Shown here: piece by piece, positions 1-8,734 of the stretch
How the letters are laid out: every line of letters begins with the position of its first letter
Numbering within the stretch: position 1 is the first letter of the stretch
Source of the DNA: Aminobacter sp039907765
GTDB lineage: Bacteria; Pseudomonadota; Alphaproteobacteria; Rhizobiales; Rhizobiaceae
DNA length: 64,000 nt
Reading direction: 5' to 3'
Assembly: GCF_039907765.1 (NCBI RefSeq)
Contig: NZ_JARDJI010000011.1
Coordinates: 76,323-140,322, forward strand
Made by a program: the position numbers and the translations under genes
Notes under the pieces: model-generated
Database searches by the model: none
The model's input: the letters and a program-made list of their open reading frames with translations, nothing else
What the model was told of the DNA's origin: nothing

Positions 1-2
1 TG

Positions 3-431
3 CTGCGCCTTGCCGGGGGGCGGCAGCGCGCGGCCCGCAGCCGTGGCGGCGCGGCGTTCTGGCTCGCCGGCGTTGTCTTCGCGGCCACGGCCTTCTGGGT
101 GTCCGGCGGCCATGCCGTCCTGCGCGCATCGGCGCTGCCGTTTTCCGGCCAGGGCGCATCGTTCCGGATCGCCGAGATCAATTCGCGCGTCGACCTGTCC
201 GGCCAGAGACCGGTGCTGCTCGTCGACGGCGCTGCCGTCAACGATGGGACGGGTCCTGCCGAACTGCCGCCGATCGACGTCTCGATCGCCACCAATGACG
301 GCAGGATGCTGCACTACAGGCTGGGGACAGGGGCCGCCCGCGTCGCGCCTGGGGCAAGATGGGACTTTTCGAGCCGCCTCGACGTGCCTATGAACGGGAT
401 ACGGACCGTTACGGTCGCTTTCTCGGAATAG
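3..431 (+). CDS. 3' part of a membrane-anchored protein (possible zinc-ribbon/DUF3426-type), cut by the window edge
   Basis: Only the C-terminal 142 codons are present; the reading frame is open from base 3 and the true start lies outside the window. An Arg-rich stretch is followed by one hydrophobic segment (about residues 19-35) and then a soluble C-terminal domain of about 100 residues rich in beta-type sequence ending in VTVAFSE. This layout resembles rhizobial zinc-ribbon (MJ0042/DUF3426-like) proteins that sit before hpt, but the diagnostic N-terminal cysteines are not in the window, so the name is inference. The stop is 9 bases before hpt, so the two are probably co-transcribed. Confidence 0.6.
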   Translation: MRLAGGRQRAARSRGGAAFWLAGVVFAATAFWVSGGHAVLRASALPFSGQGASFRIAEINSRVDLSGQRPVLLVDGAAVNDGTGPAELPPIDVSIATNDGRMLHYRLGTGAARVAPGARWDFSSRLDVPMNGIRTVTVAFSE

Positions 432-440
432 GATGACGTC

Positions 441-983
441 ATGCCGGTTGTGCGCGACAAGGAAATCGAGGTGCTGTTCTCCGCTTCGGCGATTGCACGG
501 CGCAATCTGGAACTCGCCAAGGACATCGCGGCGCACGACTACACCGACCTCCTGGTGATCTCGGTGCTCAAGGGGTCGTTCATCTTCGCCGCCGACCTGA
601 TCCGCGCCATGCACGACGTCGGCCTGTCGCCCGAGGTCGAGTTCATCTTCATCTCCAGCTACGGCTCCGGCACCACCAGCGGCGAGGTGCGCGTGCTGCG
701 CGACATCGACAACGAGGTGAAGGGCAGGGACGTGCTGCTCATCGACGACATCCTCGAATCGGGCAAGACGCTGAAGTTCACCCGCGAGCTGATGCTGTCG
801 CGTGGCGCCAAGAGCTGCTCAATCGCGGTGCTGCTCGACAAGCGCATGCGCCGGCAGACCGATCTCAACGCCGACTACGTCGGCTTCGACTGCCCCGACT
901 ATTTCGTCGTCGGCTACGGCATGGATGTCGCGCACGCCTTCCGCGAACTGCCCTTCGTCGGCGTGGTCAAGGGCGACGCCTGA
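441..983 (+). CDS. hpt: Hypoxanthine phosphoribosyltransferase
   Basis: Cytosolic purine-salvage enzyme that transfers phosphoribose from PRPP to hypoxanthine (and usually guanine), giving IMP/GMP. The 180-residue length is normal for bacterial HPRT. The PRPP-binding loop is VLLIDDILESGKT at residues 98-110, the N-terminal pyrophosphate-contact segment SVLKGSF is near residue 41, and the base-binding region DYFVVGYGMD lies near the C-terminus. The ATG at 441 follows an AGGA-type ribosome site. It is close behind the membrane-anchored protein and followed 67 bases later by a receiver-domain regulator. Identification is secure. Confidence 0.96.
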   Translation: MPVVRDKEIEVLFSASAIARRNLELAKDIAAHDYTDLLVISVLKGSFIFAADLIRAMHDVGLSPEVEFIFISSYGSGTTSGEVRVLRDIDNEVKGRDVLLIDDILESGKTLKFTRELMLSRGAKSCSIAVLLDKRMRRQTDLNADYVGFDCPDYFVVGYGMDVAHAFRELPFVGVVKGDA

Positions 984-1050
984 CGCCGGAGCGGGCACGA
1001 AATCGCGCGGCCTTCAGAAATCGTCAACCTGTCGCGGCAAATATCGCGGC

Positions 1051-1452
1051 ATGGCAAAGCTTCTGATCGTCGAGGACGATGAGTCCGTCCGCACCCTCGC
1101 CGCCCGCGCGCTCGAACGCGCCGGCCACACAGTCGATGTCGCCTGCGACGGCGCGCAGGGGCTGGACCGCATCCGTGCCGCAGGCGGGCGCTTCGACCTG
1201 ATCGTCTCCGACATCCGCATGCCGGAGATGGACGGCATCGAGATGGCGCAGGCCGCGGCGCGCGCCTTTCCCGGCCTGCCGATCCTGTTGATGACCGGCT
1301 ATGCCGACCAGCGCGAGCGCGCCGAGGAACTCGACGCCATCATCCTGGACGTCGTGCAGAAGCCGTTCACGCTCGCCGACATCCGCGACCGCGTTTCGCT
1401 GGCGCTGGTCAGGTCCGGTCAGTCGACGGCAGCGCTCGCCGGCGCCGCCTGA
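1051..1452 (+). CDS. Single-domain response regulator (receiver only)
   Basis: A 133-residue protein made of one CheY-like receiver domain and a short Ala/Ser tail, with no DNA-binding output domain. The acidic pair is Asp9-Asp10, the phospho-acceptor is Asp54 in IVSDIRMPEMDG, the switch Thr is Thr82 (LLMTGYAD) and the conserved Lys is Lys104 (VVQKPF). Stand-alone receivers next to hpt are common in Rhizobiales; some rhizobial ones are CpdR-like adaptors, but this sequence is not close enough for me to use that name. The ATG at 1051 was preferred over an in-frame upstream ATG at 802 that lies inside hpt. Its 3' end overlaps the convergent transporter gene by 34 bases. Confidence 0.9.
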   Translation: MAKLLIVEDDESVRTLAARALERAGHTVDVACDGAQGLDRIRAAGGRFDLIVSDIRMPEMDGIEMAQAAARAFPGLPILLMTGYADQRERAEELDAIILDVVQKPFTLADIRDRVSLALVRSGQSTAALAGAA

Positions 1453-2360
1453 GGCGCCCGCGCACCGACATTCAGCGCGAATATGCCCGCGCCGACGATG
1501 AGCAGCGCGCCGACCAGCGTGCCGCCGTCCGGCACCTCGGCGAAGAACAGGAAACCCCACAGCGGCGCCCACAAGAGCCCGGTATATTCGAAGGTCGCCG
1601 CCCTGTTGGCGGGCGCCAGCCGATAGGCCTGCCCCAGCAGCACCATGCCGATTGCGGCGATGACGCCGCAGGCCGCCATCATCAGGAAATCGAACAGGGT
1701 CGGCCACACCCAGGGTCGCATCAGGAAGTCGAGGCTCGGATGCCCCGCCTGCGGCAGGTCCGCCGCGGCGAAGACCGCGGTGATGGCCAGGGCTCCCACC
1801 AGGTAGGCGGCGTTCTGGTAGAAGGCCATGGTCGTGGCGCTTTCGGCCGCGCCGATCTTGCGCGCCATGAGCTGGGAGAAGCCGTAGAGGAAGGCCGAGG
1901 CGAGCGACAGCAGCGCCGCCCACTCGAAGATGCCTGCGCCCGGATCGACCATGACGATGACGCCGACGAGCCCGATGGCCCCCGCGGCGAGGCTCTGCCA
2001 CGGCACCCGCTCGCCGAGATAGGGGCCGGCCATCGCCATGATGATCAGCGGCGCCATGAAGAACAGCGCCGCCGCATCGGCGATCGGCAGCGCCGGTATC
2101 GCCAGATAGTAGGCGCAGTAGGACACGAAGAGGATCGTCGAGCGCGAGGCGAGGAAGCGCCAGTTGGGCGAGGCGAGGGCGCCGAGGCCGACGTCGCGGT
2201 GGACCATGAACAGAAGCAGCGGCAGGGCAACGATCGCGCGGATCAGCAGCGCCTCGCTCACCGGATAGGTGCCGGCAACGGCCTTGATCAGCGCGTCCTG
2301 GATCGAAAACACCAGCACACCCAGGCACAGGCAGAGGATGCCGAGAAGCGTTCTGTTCAT
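1419..2360 (-). CDS. DMT-superfamily (EamA) membrane transporter
   Basis: A 313-residue protein with about ten hydrophobic segments in two repeated halves, the arrangement of EamA/drug-metabolite transporters. It starts MNRTLLGILCLCLGVLVFSIQDALIKAV and ends with a short Ala/Pro-rich tail. The substrate cannot be read from the sequence; relatives export amino acids, riboflavin or toxic metabolites. It is divergent from the LysR gene at 2628, so it is a natural candidate target of that regulator. A terminator-like hairpin lies in its 5' leader (2449-2478). The 3' end overlaps the response-regulator gene by 34 bases. Confidence 0.9.
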   Translation of the reverse strand: MNRTLLGILCLCLGVLVFSIQDALIKAVAGTYPVSEALLIRAIVALPLLLFMVHRDVGLGALASPNWRFLASRSTILFVSYCAYYLAIPALPIADAAALFFMAPLIIMAMAGPYLGERVPWQSLAAGAIGLVGVIVMVDPGAGIFEWAALLSLASAFLYGFSQLMARKIGAAESATTMAFYQNAAYLVGALAITAVFAAADLPQAGHPSLDFLMRPWVWPTLFDFLMMAACGVIAAIGMVLLGQAYRLAPANRAATFEYTGLLWAPLWGFLFFAEVPDGGTLVGALLIVGAGIFALNVGARAPQAAPASAAVD

Positions 2361-2448
2361 GAAAGTGGTTGCCTGAAGCTGTTGCGAATGCCTGTCGAAG
2401 CGTCCCGGGTCGAGCCCCGGTCCCACCTCCGGACCGCCGCCCGCCAAG

Positions 2449-2478
2449 AAAAAACCCGCCGAGAAAACCGCGGCGGGT
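2449..2478 (-). terminator. Terminator-like hairpin in the leader of the DMT transporter gene
   Basis: On the minus strand an 8-bp perfect stem (ACCCGCCG / CGGCGGGT, 9-nt loop) is followed directly by six T residues. That is the form of an intrinsic terminator, yet it lies about 90 bases upstream of the transporter start and points toward it. It could be an attenuator or the end of a short leader RNA. Confidence 0.55.
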
Positions 2479-2582
2479 GAAAGTGAGGACGGTAAACACC
2501 AGTCCGTAGCCGCATCTGACGGCCACCTTCCAATGGGTGAGCGGACTATCGGTTGCCGTTTGACTCTATGCAAACGAATTGA

Positions 2583-2598
2583 AATGATGGCAATCATT
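2583..2598. promoter_or_regulatory. Inverted repeat, candidate LysR operator
   Basis: AATGAT-GGCA-ATCATT is a perfect 6-bp inverted repeat in an AT-rich patch, 30 bases before the LysR start and between the divergent genes. Its location fits autoregulation and control of the transporter, but binding is inferred. Confidence 0.45.
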
Positions 2599-2627
2599 AG
2601 AAATCCTGATGCCTGGCGGGTTAGGCC

Positions 2628-3488
2628 ATGTCCGTCCGTCTCGACAGCGAGCTGCTGCGCACCTTCCTCGCCGTGGCCGAGAGCGGCAATTTCACCCGCG
2701 CGGCCGAGGCGGTGGGGCGCACCCAGTCGGCGATCAGCATGCAGATCAAGCGCCTCGAGGAGGTGATCGGCGGCGAGCTGTTCGTGCGCGGCGCGCGCGG
2801 CGTCGCACTCACCCGGCGCGGCGGCGACCTCGTCGGCAATGCCCGCCGCATCGTCGACCTGCTCGACGAGACGGCTTCGACGATGCGGGTTCCGCAATTG
2901 GGCGGGCCGGTGCGCATCGGCCTTCCCGAAGAGTATGGCCAGCCGGTGCTGTCGCGGGCATTGGGGGTGTTCGCCAAGCGCCATGCTCAGGTGGAGGTCA
3001 CCGTCAGGTTCGGCTACTCGGCCGCCCAAATGGCCGCCCTTGCCGCCGGAGAGCTTGATCTGGCAGTGGTTTTCGAGTGGCAGGCGCCTTCCGGGGCCGA
3101 GGTCCTGATGCAGGATCCGACGGTCTGGGCCTCCTCCAACCACCATCATATCCACCAGGAGCGGCCGCTGCCGATCGCCGTCTACGGCCGCGACGGCTGG
3201 TGTCGCGAATATGTGCTCGATTCGCTGGAGAGCCGGGGCATCGACTACCGCTTCGCCTATACCAGCGACACCACCAACGGCCTCGTGCTCGCCGTGACCG
3301 CTGGCCTGGCGGTCGCGCCGATCTCGCGCAGCAACATCCCGCCCGACTGCCGCGAACTGACCGAGGCCGACGGCTTCGGACAGATCGATACGACCCGCGT
3401 CGTGCTGCACCGGAATCCGCGTGCCGGCAGCGAAGCCGTGGACGCCATGGCGGACGCCATCCGCGAAGCTTTCCATCAGCGCGGCTGA
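2628..3488 (+). CDS. LysR-family transcriptional regulator
   Basis: A 286-residue LysR-type regulator. The winged helix-turn-helix is at about residues 5-64 (LLRTFLAVAESGNFTRAAEA, then TQSAISMQIKRLEE), followed by the linker helix and a periplasmic-binding-like effector domain from about residue 92. The effector is unknown. It is divergently arranged with the DMT transporter at 1419-2360, the classic layout in which a LysR protein controls its neighbour in response to a small molecule that the neighbour moves. An AT-rich inverted repeat sits just upstream. Confidence 0.93.
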   Translation: MSVRLDSELLRTFLAVAESGNFTRAAEAVGRTQSAISMQIKRLEEVIGGELFVRGARGVALTRRGGDLVGNARRIVDLLDETASTMRVPQLGGPVRIGLPEEYGQPVLSRALGVFAKRHAQVEVTVRFGYSAAQMAALAAGELDLAVVFEWQAPSGAEVLMQDPTVWASSNHHHIHQERPLPIAVYGRDGWCREYVLDSLESRGIDYRFAYTSDTTNGLVLAVTAGLAVAPISRSNIPPDCRELTEADGFGQIDTTRVVLHRNPRAGSEAVDAMADAIREAFHQRG

Positions 3489-3510
3489 TCGCTGGACCAA
3501 CCGATTCCTC

Positions 3511-3540
3511 CTGACATTGATCCTGACAAAGAGCTGTCAG
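3511..3540. promoter_or_regulatory. 12-bp-phased CTGACA repeats before the GST gene
   Basis: CTGACA occurs at 3511 and 3523, and its inverse TGTCAG at 3535, each 12 bases apart. The last two form an inverted repeat with a 6-base spacer. The array ends 42 bases before the GST start and looks like an operator; no regulator is assigned. Confidence 0.4.
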
Positions 3541-3582
3541 CAGGACCGTGCTAGGGTCCCAGCCAGTGAAGAGGAGGAGAAG

Positions 3583-4206
3583 ATGATCACATTCTACCAC
3601 GCGCCCTGGTCCCGCTCCTCGGGCATACTCTGGCTTCTCGAGGAACTCGGCGTCCCCTATGAGATCGAAAAGGTCGACATCCGCGCGCCTGGCGGGGCGC
3701 CGGAGGATTACCGGGCCATCCAGCCCAACAAGAAGGTGCCGGCGATCGCCCATGACGGTGTCGTCGTCACCGAGCGGGCGGCGATCTGCACCTATCTCTG
3801 CGATGCCTTCCCCAAGGCCGGCCTCGCGCCGGCGATCGGCGATGCGATGCGCGCGCCCTATCTCACCTGGCTCGTCTATGCCGATGCGGTGTTCGACCCG
3901 GTGCTGGCCGCCAAGGCCCACGGCCACGAGTTGATGGGCGGCGGCTATTCCTACGGTTCGTTCTCCGAGATGGTCGCCAATCTCGAACGTACGCTGTCGT
4001 CGCGGCCCTATATCGCCGGCGACCGCTTCACCGCGGCGGACACGCAGATCGGCGGCGGCATCAACTACGGCATCCGGGTGCTGAAGGTGCTGCCGGAGAA
4101 GCCGGTGTTCCAGGCCTATTTCGAGCGGCTGGCGGCGCGGCCGGCGTTCCAGCGCTACAGCCAGAAGGACTTCGAACTCGCCCGCGAGGCCGGCATGGCC
4201 GGCTGA
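3583..4206 (+). CDS. Glutathione S-transferase family protein
   Basis: A 207-residue GST. The thioredoxin-like N-terminal domain (residues 1-78) has the family features: MITFYHAPWSRSSG with candidate active-site Ser/Tyr residues, the cis-Pro segment NKKVPAI, and the glutathione-contact TERAAI. An all-alpha C-terminal domain with FTAADTQIGG follows. Substrate unknown. The ATG at 3583 follows a strong GAGGAGGAGA ribosome site; a longer frame opening at 3421 lies inside the lysR gene and was not used. It is separated from lysR by 94 bases holding phased CTGACA repeats. Confidence 0.93.
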   Translation: MITFYHAPWSRSSGILWLLEELGVPYEIEKVDIRAPGGAPEDYRAIQPNKKVPAIAHDGVVVTERAAICTYLCDAFPKAGLAPAIGDAMRAPYLTWLVYADAVFDPVLAAKAHGHELMGGGYSYGSFSEMVANLERTLSSRPYIAGDRFTAADTQIGGGINYGIRVLKVLPEKPVFQAYFERLAARPAFQRYSQKDFELAREAGMAG

Positions 4207-4323
4207 CCGGGAGACGGCGTGAGGCCGTCCGCGGTCTCCGAATATGCTAGACCCGATTGACGCGCCCGGTAGCAACGCGGCCCGCGACGTCAGGGCTGGC
4301 AGGCGCCGGTAGCGCGGTGACGG

Positions 4324-6900
4324 CTATTTGAGTTCCAGCAGCCTCTCGAGATACTGGCGCTCGAGTTCCGGGCTCAGCGCGTTGCCGAGGCGCTTGCGGA
4401 TCGCATCGAGGATCTGGCGGGCGCGCTGCACGTCGATCTCGTCGGGCACCTTGACGGAATCGCCGAAGTCCGGGCCGGTCGTGGCGCGCGGCCGGCCGAG
4501 CGGATCGCGGTCGGCGTTGCGCTGGCGGCCGCCTTCCTCGCTGCCGCCCTCGTCGCCCTGCATCGCCTGCATCTGCTGCATCATGTCCTGGGCGCCCTTG
4601 CGCAGCGCTTCCAGCGCCCGGCCCTGGTGGCCGACGGCGCGGTCGCCTTCGCCGTCGCCCAGCGCGCCCTCGGCCTGGTTCATCGACTTGCCCGCCTCGC
4701 CGAAGCCTTCGCCCGGCTTGATGCCCAGGCCTTCGAGGCCCTTCATCAGCGCATCCAGGTCCTTCTCCAGCTGGCCCTGGCCCTCCTGCAGCTGCTTGAG
4801 CGCGTCGGCGAATTCCTGCGGGGTCATCGGACGTCCCTGCTGGCCCTGGCCCTGCTGCTGGTCCTGGCCGGGCTGGCCGTTGTCGCCGAACTCGTCGCCC
4901 TGGTCCTGGCCCGGCTGCTGGCCGCGCTGCATCTGGTCCATGCGGAAGGTCTCGTTCATCGTCTCCTGCTGGCGCCGCATGATCTCGCCGAGCTTGTCCA
5001 TCTGCTGGCGCAGCTCGGAGTTCTGCTGGCCCTGCTGGCCGCGCTGGCGCCGTCCGGCCTGCAGGTTGTTCATCATGTCCTGAAGCTGCGACAGGAGCTC
5101 CCTGGCCTGGTCGCGGTTGCCCGACTTCGCCAGGTTCTCGATCTGGTCGAGCATGCGCTGCAGGTCGCTCTGGCGCAGCTCCTGGCCGGGGGCGGGCAGC
5201 TGCGCATTCTGGTTCTGCTGGGCACGCTCGGCGAATTCGCGCAGGAATTCGTCCATGGCGGCGCGCAACTCGGCCATCAGCTTGTCGATCTCCTCGTCGC
5301 TGGCGCCGCGCTCCAGCGCGTCCTGCAGCGCCTGCTGCGCCTGGCGCAGCCGCTTCTCCGCAGTGGAAAGGTCGCCTTCCTCGATGCCGAGCGCCACCTC
5401 CCAGAGATAGGAGACAACCTCGCGCAGCTGGTCGTCCGTCGTCGCCGTCTTGAGGCGGGTGCGGGCGCTGATCAGCGCCAGGTAGTGCGACAGGTTGTCG
5501 ATCGTGTCCTCGGGCCTGAGCGTGATGGCATCCATGAGGGCGAGCACGCGGGCCTTGGCGTTGGCGTCGAGGCCGAGCAGCCGGCGCTGCTCGATGACCG
5601 CGCGCGCCAGCGGATTGGTGAAGGGCCGCTCGGGAAGCACCAGCGTCTTGGTCTCGCTCCTGGCTTCCTGTCCGGCGTCGTCGACAGCGCGAAGCGTCAG
5701 CTTCACTTCGGTACCCGCCCAGACATGCTCGGTCAGGTCGCGTGTCGCCTTGGTGGGCTTGGTGCCGGCGCCGCGGCGCGGCAGCGACAGCGGCATTTCC
5801 GGCGGGCCGTAGAGCGGCCGCGCGTCGGGCGCCTGCGCTTCGGCGAGGGCGAAGTCGGTTCTGGCGGAGGCCGCGCCGTAGTCGTCCTCGATCTGGTAGC
5901 TCAGCTCGAAGGTGCCGTTGACGGCGCGCCTGGGCTCGCCGACGAAGCGGATGGCCGGCGGGCTGTCGGGCGTCACCGCGAAAGCCCAGCTGCCGAGTTC
6001 GTCCTCGCCGGACCTGAGCGTCAGCCGCCCTTCGGCGTCGAGCTTGTCGGAGAACTGGCGCACCGCGGCGACCGGTCCGGCGGTGGCCGGCTTTGCCGCG
6101 TCGGTCTTCGGCGCGGCCGGCGCGATGTCGCGCGCCGTGCCGTCAGGGGCGGTGAAGGCGAGCGTCTCCTCGCCGGTGCCGCCGGTGACGCGCAGCGATA
6201 GTTCGCTGCCTTGCGGCACCGTCAGCACGGCGGCCTCGCGTCCGGCGCCGGCCGTCAGGAAGATCGGGGCCTTGCCGGTATAGGGCGGCGGCGTCACCCA
6301 GGCATCGATGCGCGGGGGGACCGCGTCACGCGCCGCATGCGTCTGGAGCACGTCGCCGATGCGGCCGCCCCACGGCCCGAAGGAAAAGGCGAAGGCAATC
6401 ACGAACAGCAGTGCCGCCGCCGCGCGCAACGCCCAGGGATCGCGCTCCGGCACCCGGGTTCGCGGCAGGTCGCCGCCCAGCCTGCCGAGCCTCTCGGCCA
6501 TGCGCTTCTGGTGTTCGCGCCAGAGCGCGTCGGCGAAATTGTCGGGCCGGCCCGAGGGGCGGTCGGTCTGGACCTGCACAGGCGTATGTTCGAGCTTGTT
6601 CGCCCGCTCGACGCGGCTGTCGATTTCGGCCCACGACGGCAGTCGGAAGAAGCGCAGCGGATAGAGTGACGCGAGCCCCGCGACCGCGAAGGCGGCGCCG
6701 AGGACCAGCCGCGCCATGTCGGGCAACAGCCTGAAGACCCCCAGCCACGACAGGCTGAGGAACAGGCTGGCGATGACGAGCAGTGGCAGCACCAAGGGCC
6801 AGCCGCGCTCGACCAGCATCGCCGTGCCGATGGCCAGGCGCGTCCTGCCCAGGCTGGCGGCTATGTCGCGATGCAGCGCTGATCTGGCCCGTTCGGTCAT
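4324..6900 (-). CDS. TIGR02302/DUF4175-type large envelope-associated protein
   Basis: An 858-residue protein of a family found in alphaproteobacteria but without a known function. Two or three hydrophobic segments lie in the first about 100 residues, with another near residue 165. A beta-rich region (about 200-420) contains the VTPPPYTGKAP motif typical of DUF4175. The helical C-terminal half is rich in Gln, Glu and Gly (for example GQQGQQNSELRQQMDKLGE). The ATG at 6900 follows GGAAGGG; an in-frame GTG at 6966 gives 22 more residues but lacks a good ribosome site. It is downstream of lysA on the same strand, separated by a repeat-bearing gap. Confidence 0.85.
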   Translation of the reverse strand: MTERARSALHRDIAASLGRTRLAIGTAMLVERGWPLVLPLLVIASLFLSLSWLGVFRLLPDMARLVLGAAFAVAGLASLYPLRFFRLPSWAEIDSRVERANKLEHTPVQVQTDRPSGRPDNFADALWREHQKRMAERLGRLGGDLPRTRVPERDPWALRAAAALLFVIAFAFSFGPWGGRIGDVLQTHAARDAVPPRIDAWVTPPPYTGKAPIFLTAGAGREAAVLTVPQGSELSLRVTGGTGEETLAFTAPDGTARDIAPAAPKTDAAKPATAGPVAAVRQFSDKLDAEGRLTLRSGEDELGSWAFAVTPDSPPAIRFVGEPRRAVNGTFELSYQIEDDYGAASARTDFALAEAQAPDARPLYGPPEMPLSLPRRGAGTKPTKATRDLTEHVWAGTEVKLTLRAVDDAGQEARSETKTLVLPERPFTNPLARAVIEQRRLLGLDANAKARVLALMDAITLRPEDTIDNLSHYLALISARTRLKTATTDDQLREVVSYLWEVALGIEEGDLSTAEKRLRQAQQALQDALERGASDEEIDKLMAELRAAMDEFLREFAERAQQNQNAQLPAPGQELRQSDLQRMLDQIENLAKSGNRDQARELLSQLQDMMNNLQAGRRQRGQQGQQNSELRQQMDKLGEIMRRQQETMNETFRMDQMQRGQQPGQDQGDEFGDNGQPGQDQQQGQGQQGRPMTPQEFADALKQLQEGQGQLEKDLDALMKGLEGLGIKPGEGFGEAGKSMNQAEGALGDGEGDRAVGHQGRALEALRKGAQDMMQQMQAMQGDEGGSEEGGRQRNADRDPLGRPRATTGPDFGDSVKVPDEIDVQRARQILDAIRKRLGNALSPELERQYLERLLELK

Positions 6901-7057
6901 CGGCCCTTCCGGTTGGGCGGCGCGGGATGCCGCCGCCATGCCTTCGTTCAGAATACCATCAATCACGGCGAACGCGAGGCGACCAACACAATCGTGAAAG
7001 GAGCCGCCGCCAAGGTGATGCTCGCCAAACTCGTTGCTGATTGAATGCGGATGGTCG

Positions 7058-7256
7058 GTCGTGCGTCCTTCGACAAGCTCAGGATGAGGATCGGTGGCGC
7101 CGACGCTGCCTCGTCGGACTTCCCAACGGGCCCGGCGGCGCTATGGCCGTCTTGTCGAATCTTCCAGATCGACTTCCTTCGACATAGGCGCGTCCTTCAA
7201 CATGAGCACCGTCGGCATCAACGATCCCATCCTGAGCTTGTCGAAGGACGCACGAC
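7058..7256. repeat. MITE-like element with 33-bp terminal inverted repeats
   Basis: Bases 7058-7091 and 7224-7256 are inverted copies differing by a single-base insertion; the arm core is CCTTCGACAAGCTCAGGATG. The 132-base interior has no convincing gene. The element fills most of the 406-base gap (6901-7306) between lysA and the DUF4175-type gene. Degenerate copies of the arm appear near 38447-38470 and 46228-46262. Confidence 0.7.
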
Positions 7257-7306
7257 ATATCAGCTGTGCCCGATCGACAAGTTTGGCGCCGCGGTTTCCG
7301 GTCTCC

Positions 7307-8572
7307 TCACAGCCAGTCCGGTAGCGAATCGAGCCCGATCAGCTCCTCGTAGGTCTGGCGCTTGCGCACGACGTGGAAGCGGTCGCCGTCGACCAGGACT
7401 TCGGGCACCAAGGGCCGCGTGTTGTAGGTGCCCGCCTGGACCGCGCCATAGGCGCCGGCCGTGCCCACTGCGATCAGGTCGCCGGCCTCGAGCCGCGGCA
7501 GGTCGCGGTCGAGGCCGAGATAGTCGCCGGTCTCGCAGACGGGGCCGACGATGTCGACCGTCATGCGCTGGGCGTCGGCCTTGGCCTGAACCACCGGGCG
7601 GATGTCGTGGTAGGCGTCGTAGAGCGTCGGCCGGATCAGGTCGTTCATCGCCGCGTCGACGATGAGGAAGTTCTTGGCGTCGCCCTCCTTCACGAAGATC
7701 ACTTCGGAGACGAGGATGCCGGCATTGCCGACGATCAGGCGGCCCGGCTCGAACATCACCTTTAGGCCGAGCTTGGCGACGTGCTTGTGCACGATCCTGG
7801 CATAGGCGTCGGGCAGCGGCGGCGGGTTGTTGTCGGTCTTGTAGGGAATGCCGAGGCCGCCGCCGAGATCGACATGGTCGATGGCGTGGCCGTCGGCCTT
7901 CAGGGTCTCGACCAGTTCGGCCAATAGCGCGAAGGCATCGTCGAAGGGCTGCAGCTCGGTGATCTGGCTGCCGATATGCATGTCGATGCCGGTCACCTCG
8001 ATGCCGGGCAGGGCGGCCGCGCGGGCGTAGACCTCGCGGGCGCGCTGCATCGGGATGCCGAACTTGTTCTCGGCCTTGCCGGTCGAGATCTTCTTGTGGG
8101 TCTTGGCGTCGACGTCCGGGTTGATGCGCAGCGACACGGGCGCGGAGTTGCCGTTGGCCACTGCACGTTGCGACAGCAGCTCCAGCTCCGGCTCGGATTC
8201 GACGTTGAAGCAGAGGATGCCGGCCTGAAGCGCCAAATCCATCTCGCGCGCCGTCTTGCCGACGCCCGAGAACAGGATCTTGTTCGCCGGGACGCCGGCG
8301 GCGAGTGCGCGCCGCAACTCGCCCTCGGACACCACGTCGGCACCGGCGCCGAGCCTGGCGAGCGTCTTCAGCACCGCCTGGTTGGAGTTGGCCTTGAGCG
8401 CGTAGCAGACCAGCGCGTCGAGATCGGCGAAAGCCGCGGAGAAGACCTTGAAGTGCCTGGTCAGCGTTGCCGTCGAATAGCAGTAGAACGGCGTGCCGAC
8501 GGCGGCGGCGATGTCGGTCAGCGCCACGTCTTCGGCATGCAGGACGCCGTCGCGGTAGTCGAAGTGGTTCAC
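7307..8572 (-). CDS. lysA: Diaminopimelate decarboxylase
   Basis: Last enzyme of lysine synthesis; it decarboxylates meso-diaminopimelate to L-lysine with pyridoxal phosphate. The product is 421 residues, the usual length. The PLP-binding lysine is Lys60 in CYALKANSN, followed by the barrel motifs HIGSQI and DLGGGLGIPY, and the C-terminal CETGDYLG whose Cys contributes to the second subunit's active site. The chosen start is GTG at 8572, which gives the family N-terminus VNHFDYRDG; the frame is open further upstream but runs into a palindromic repeat. It lies downstream of argH and lptM, the standard rhizobial order. Confidence 0.96.
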   Translation of the reverse strand: MNHFDYRDGVLHAEDVALTDIAAAVGTPFYCYSTATLTRHFKVFSAAFADLDALVCYALKANSNQAVLKTLARLGAGADVVSEGELRRALAAGVPANKILFSGVGKTAREMDLALQAGILCFNVESEPELELLSQRAVANGNSAPVSLRINPDVDAKTHKKISTGKAENKFGIPMQRAREVYARAAALPGIEVTGIDMHIGSQITELQPFDDAFALLAELVETLKADGHAIDHVDLGGGLGIPYKTDNNPPPLPDAYARIVHKHVAKLGLKVMFEPGRLIVGNAGILVSEVIFVKEGDAKNFLIVDAAMNDLIRPTLYDAYHDIRPVVQAKADAQRMTVDIVGPVCETGDYLGLDRDLPRLEAGDLIAVGTAGAYGAVQAGTYNTRPLVPEVLVDGDRFHVVRKRQTYEELIGLDSLPDWL

Positions 8573-8596
8573 GGCAGTTCCGTTTGAGCTATCGGC

Positions 8597-8720
8597 ACCC
8601 TCATCCGGCCCTGCGGGCCATCGTCTCCCCGCCAGGGAGAAGAGGCAAGCCGCAGCGTCGAACATCTCCTCTCCCCGCGGGGCGAGGCTGGCCGAGCGAA
8701 GCGGAGGCCGGGTAAGGGGG
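8597..8720. repeat. Palindromic intergenic repeat between lptM and lysA
   Basis: The ends are roughly inverted (CACCCTCATCCGGCC at the left, GGCCGGGTAAGGGGG at the right), with inner CTCCCCG/CGGGGCGAG hairpins. It belongs with the C-rich hairpin repeats at 12826, 27378, 52637, 57647 and 63735. In the transcript it would fold just before the lysA start. Confidence 0.6.
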
Positions 8721-8734
8721 CATATGTGAAGTGA

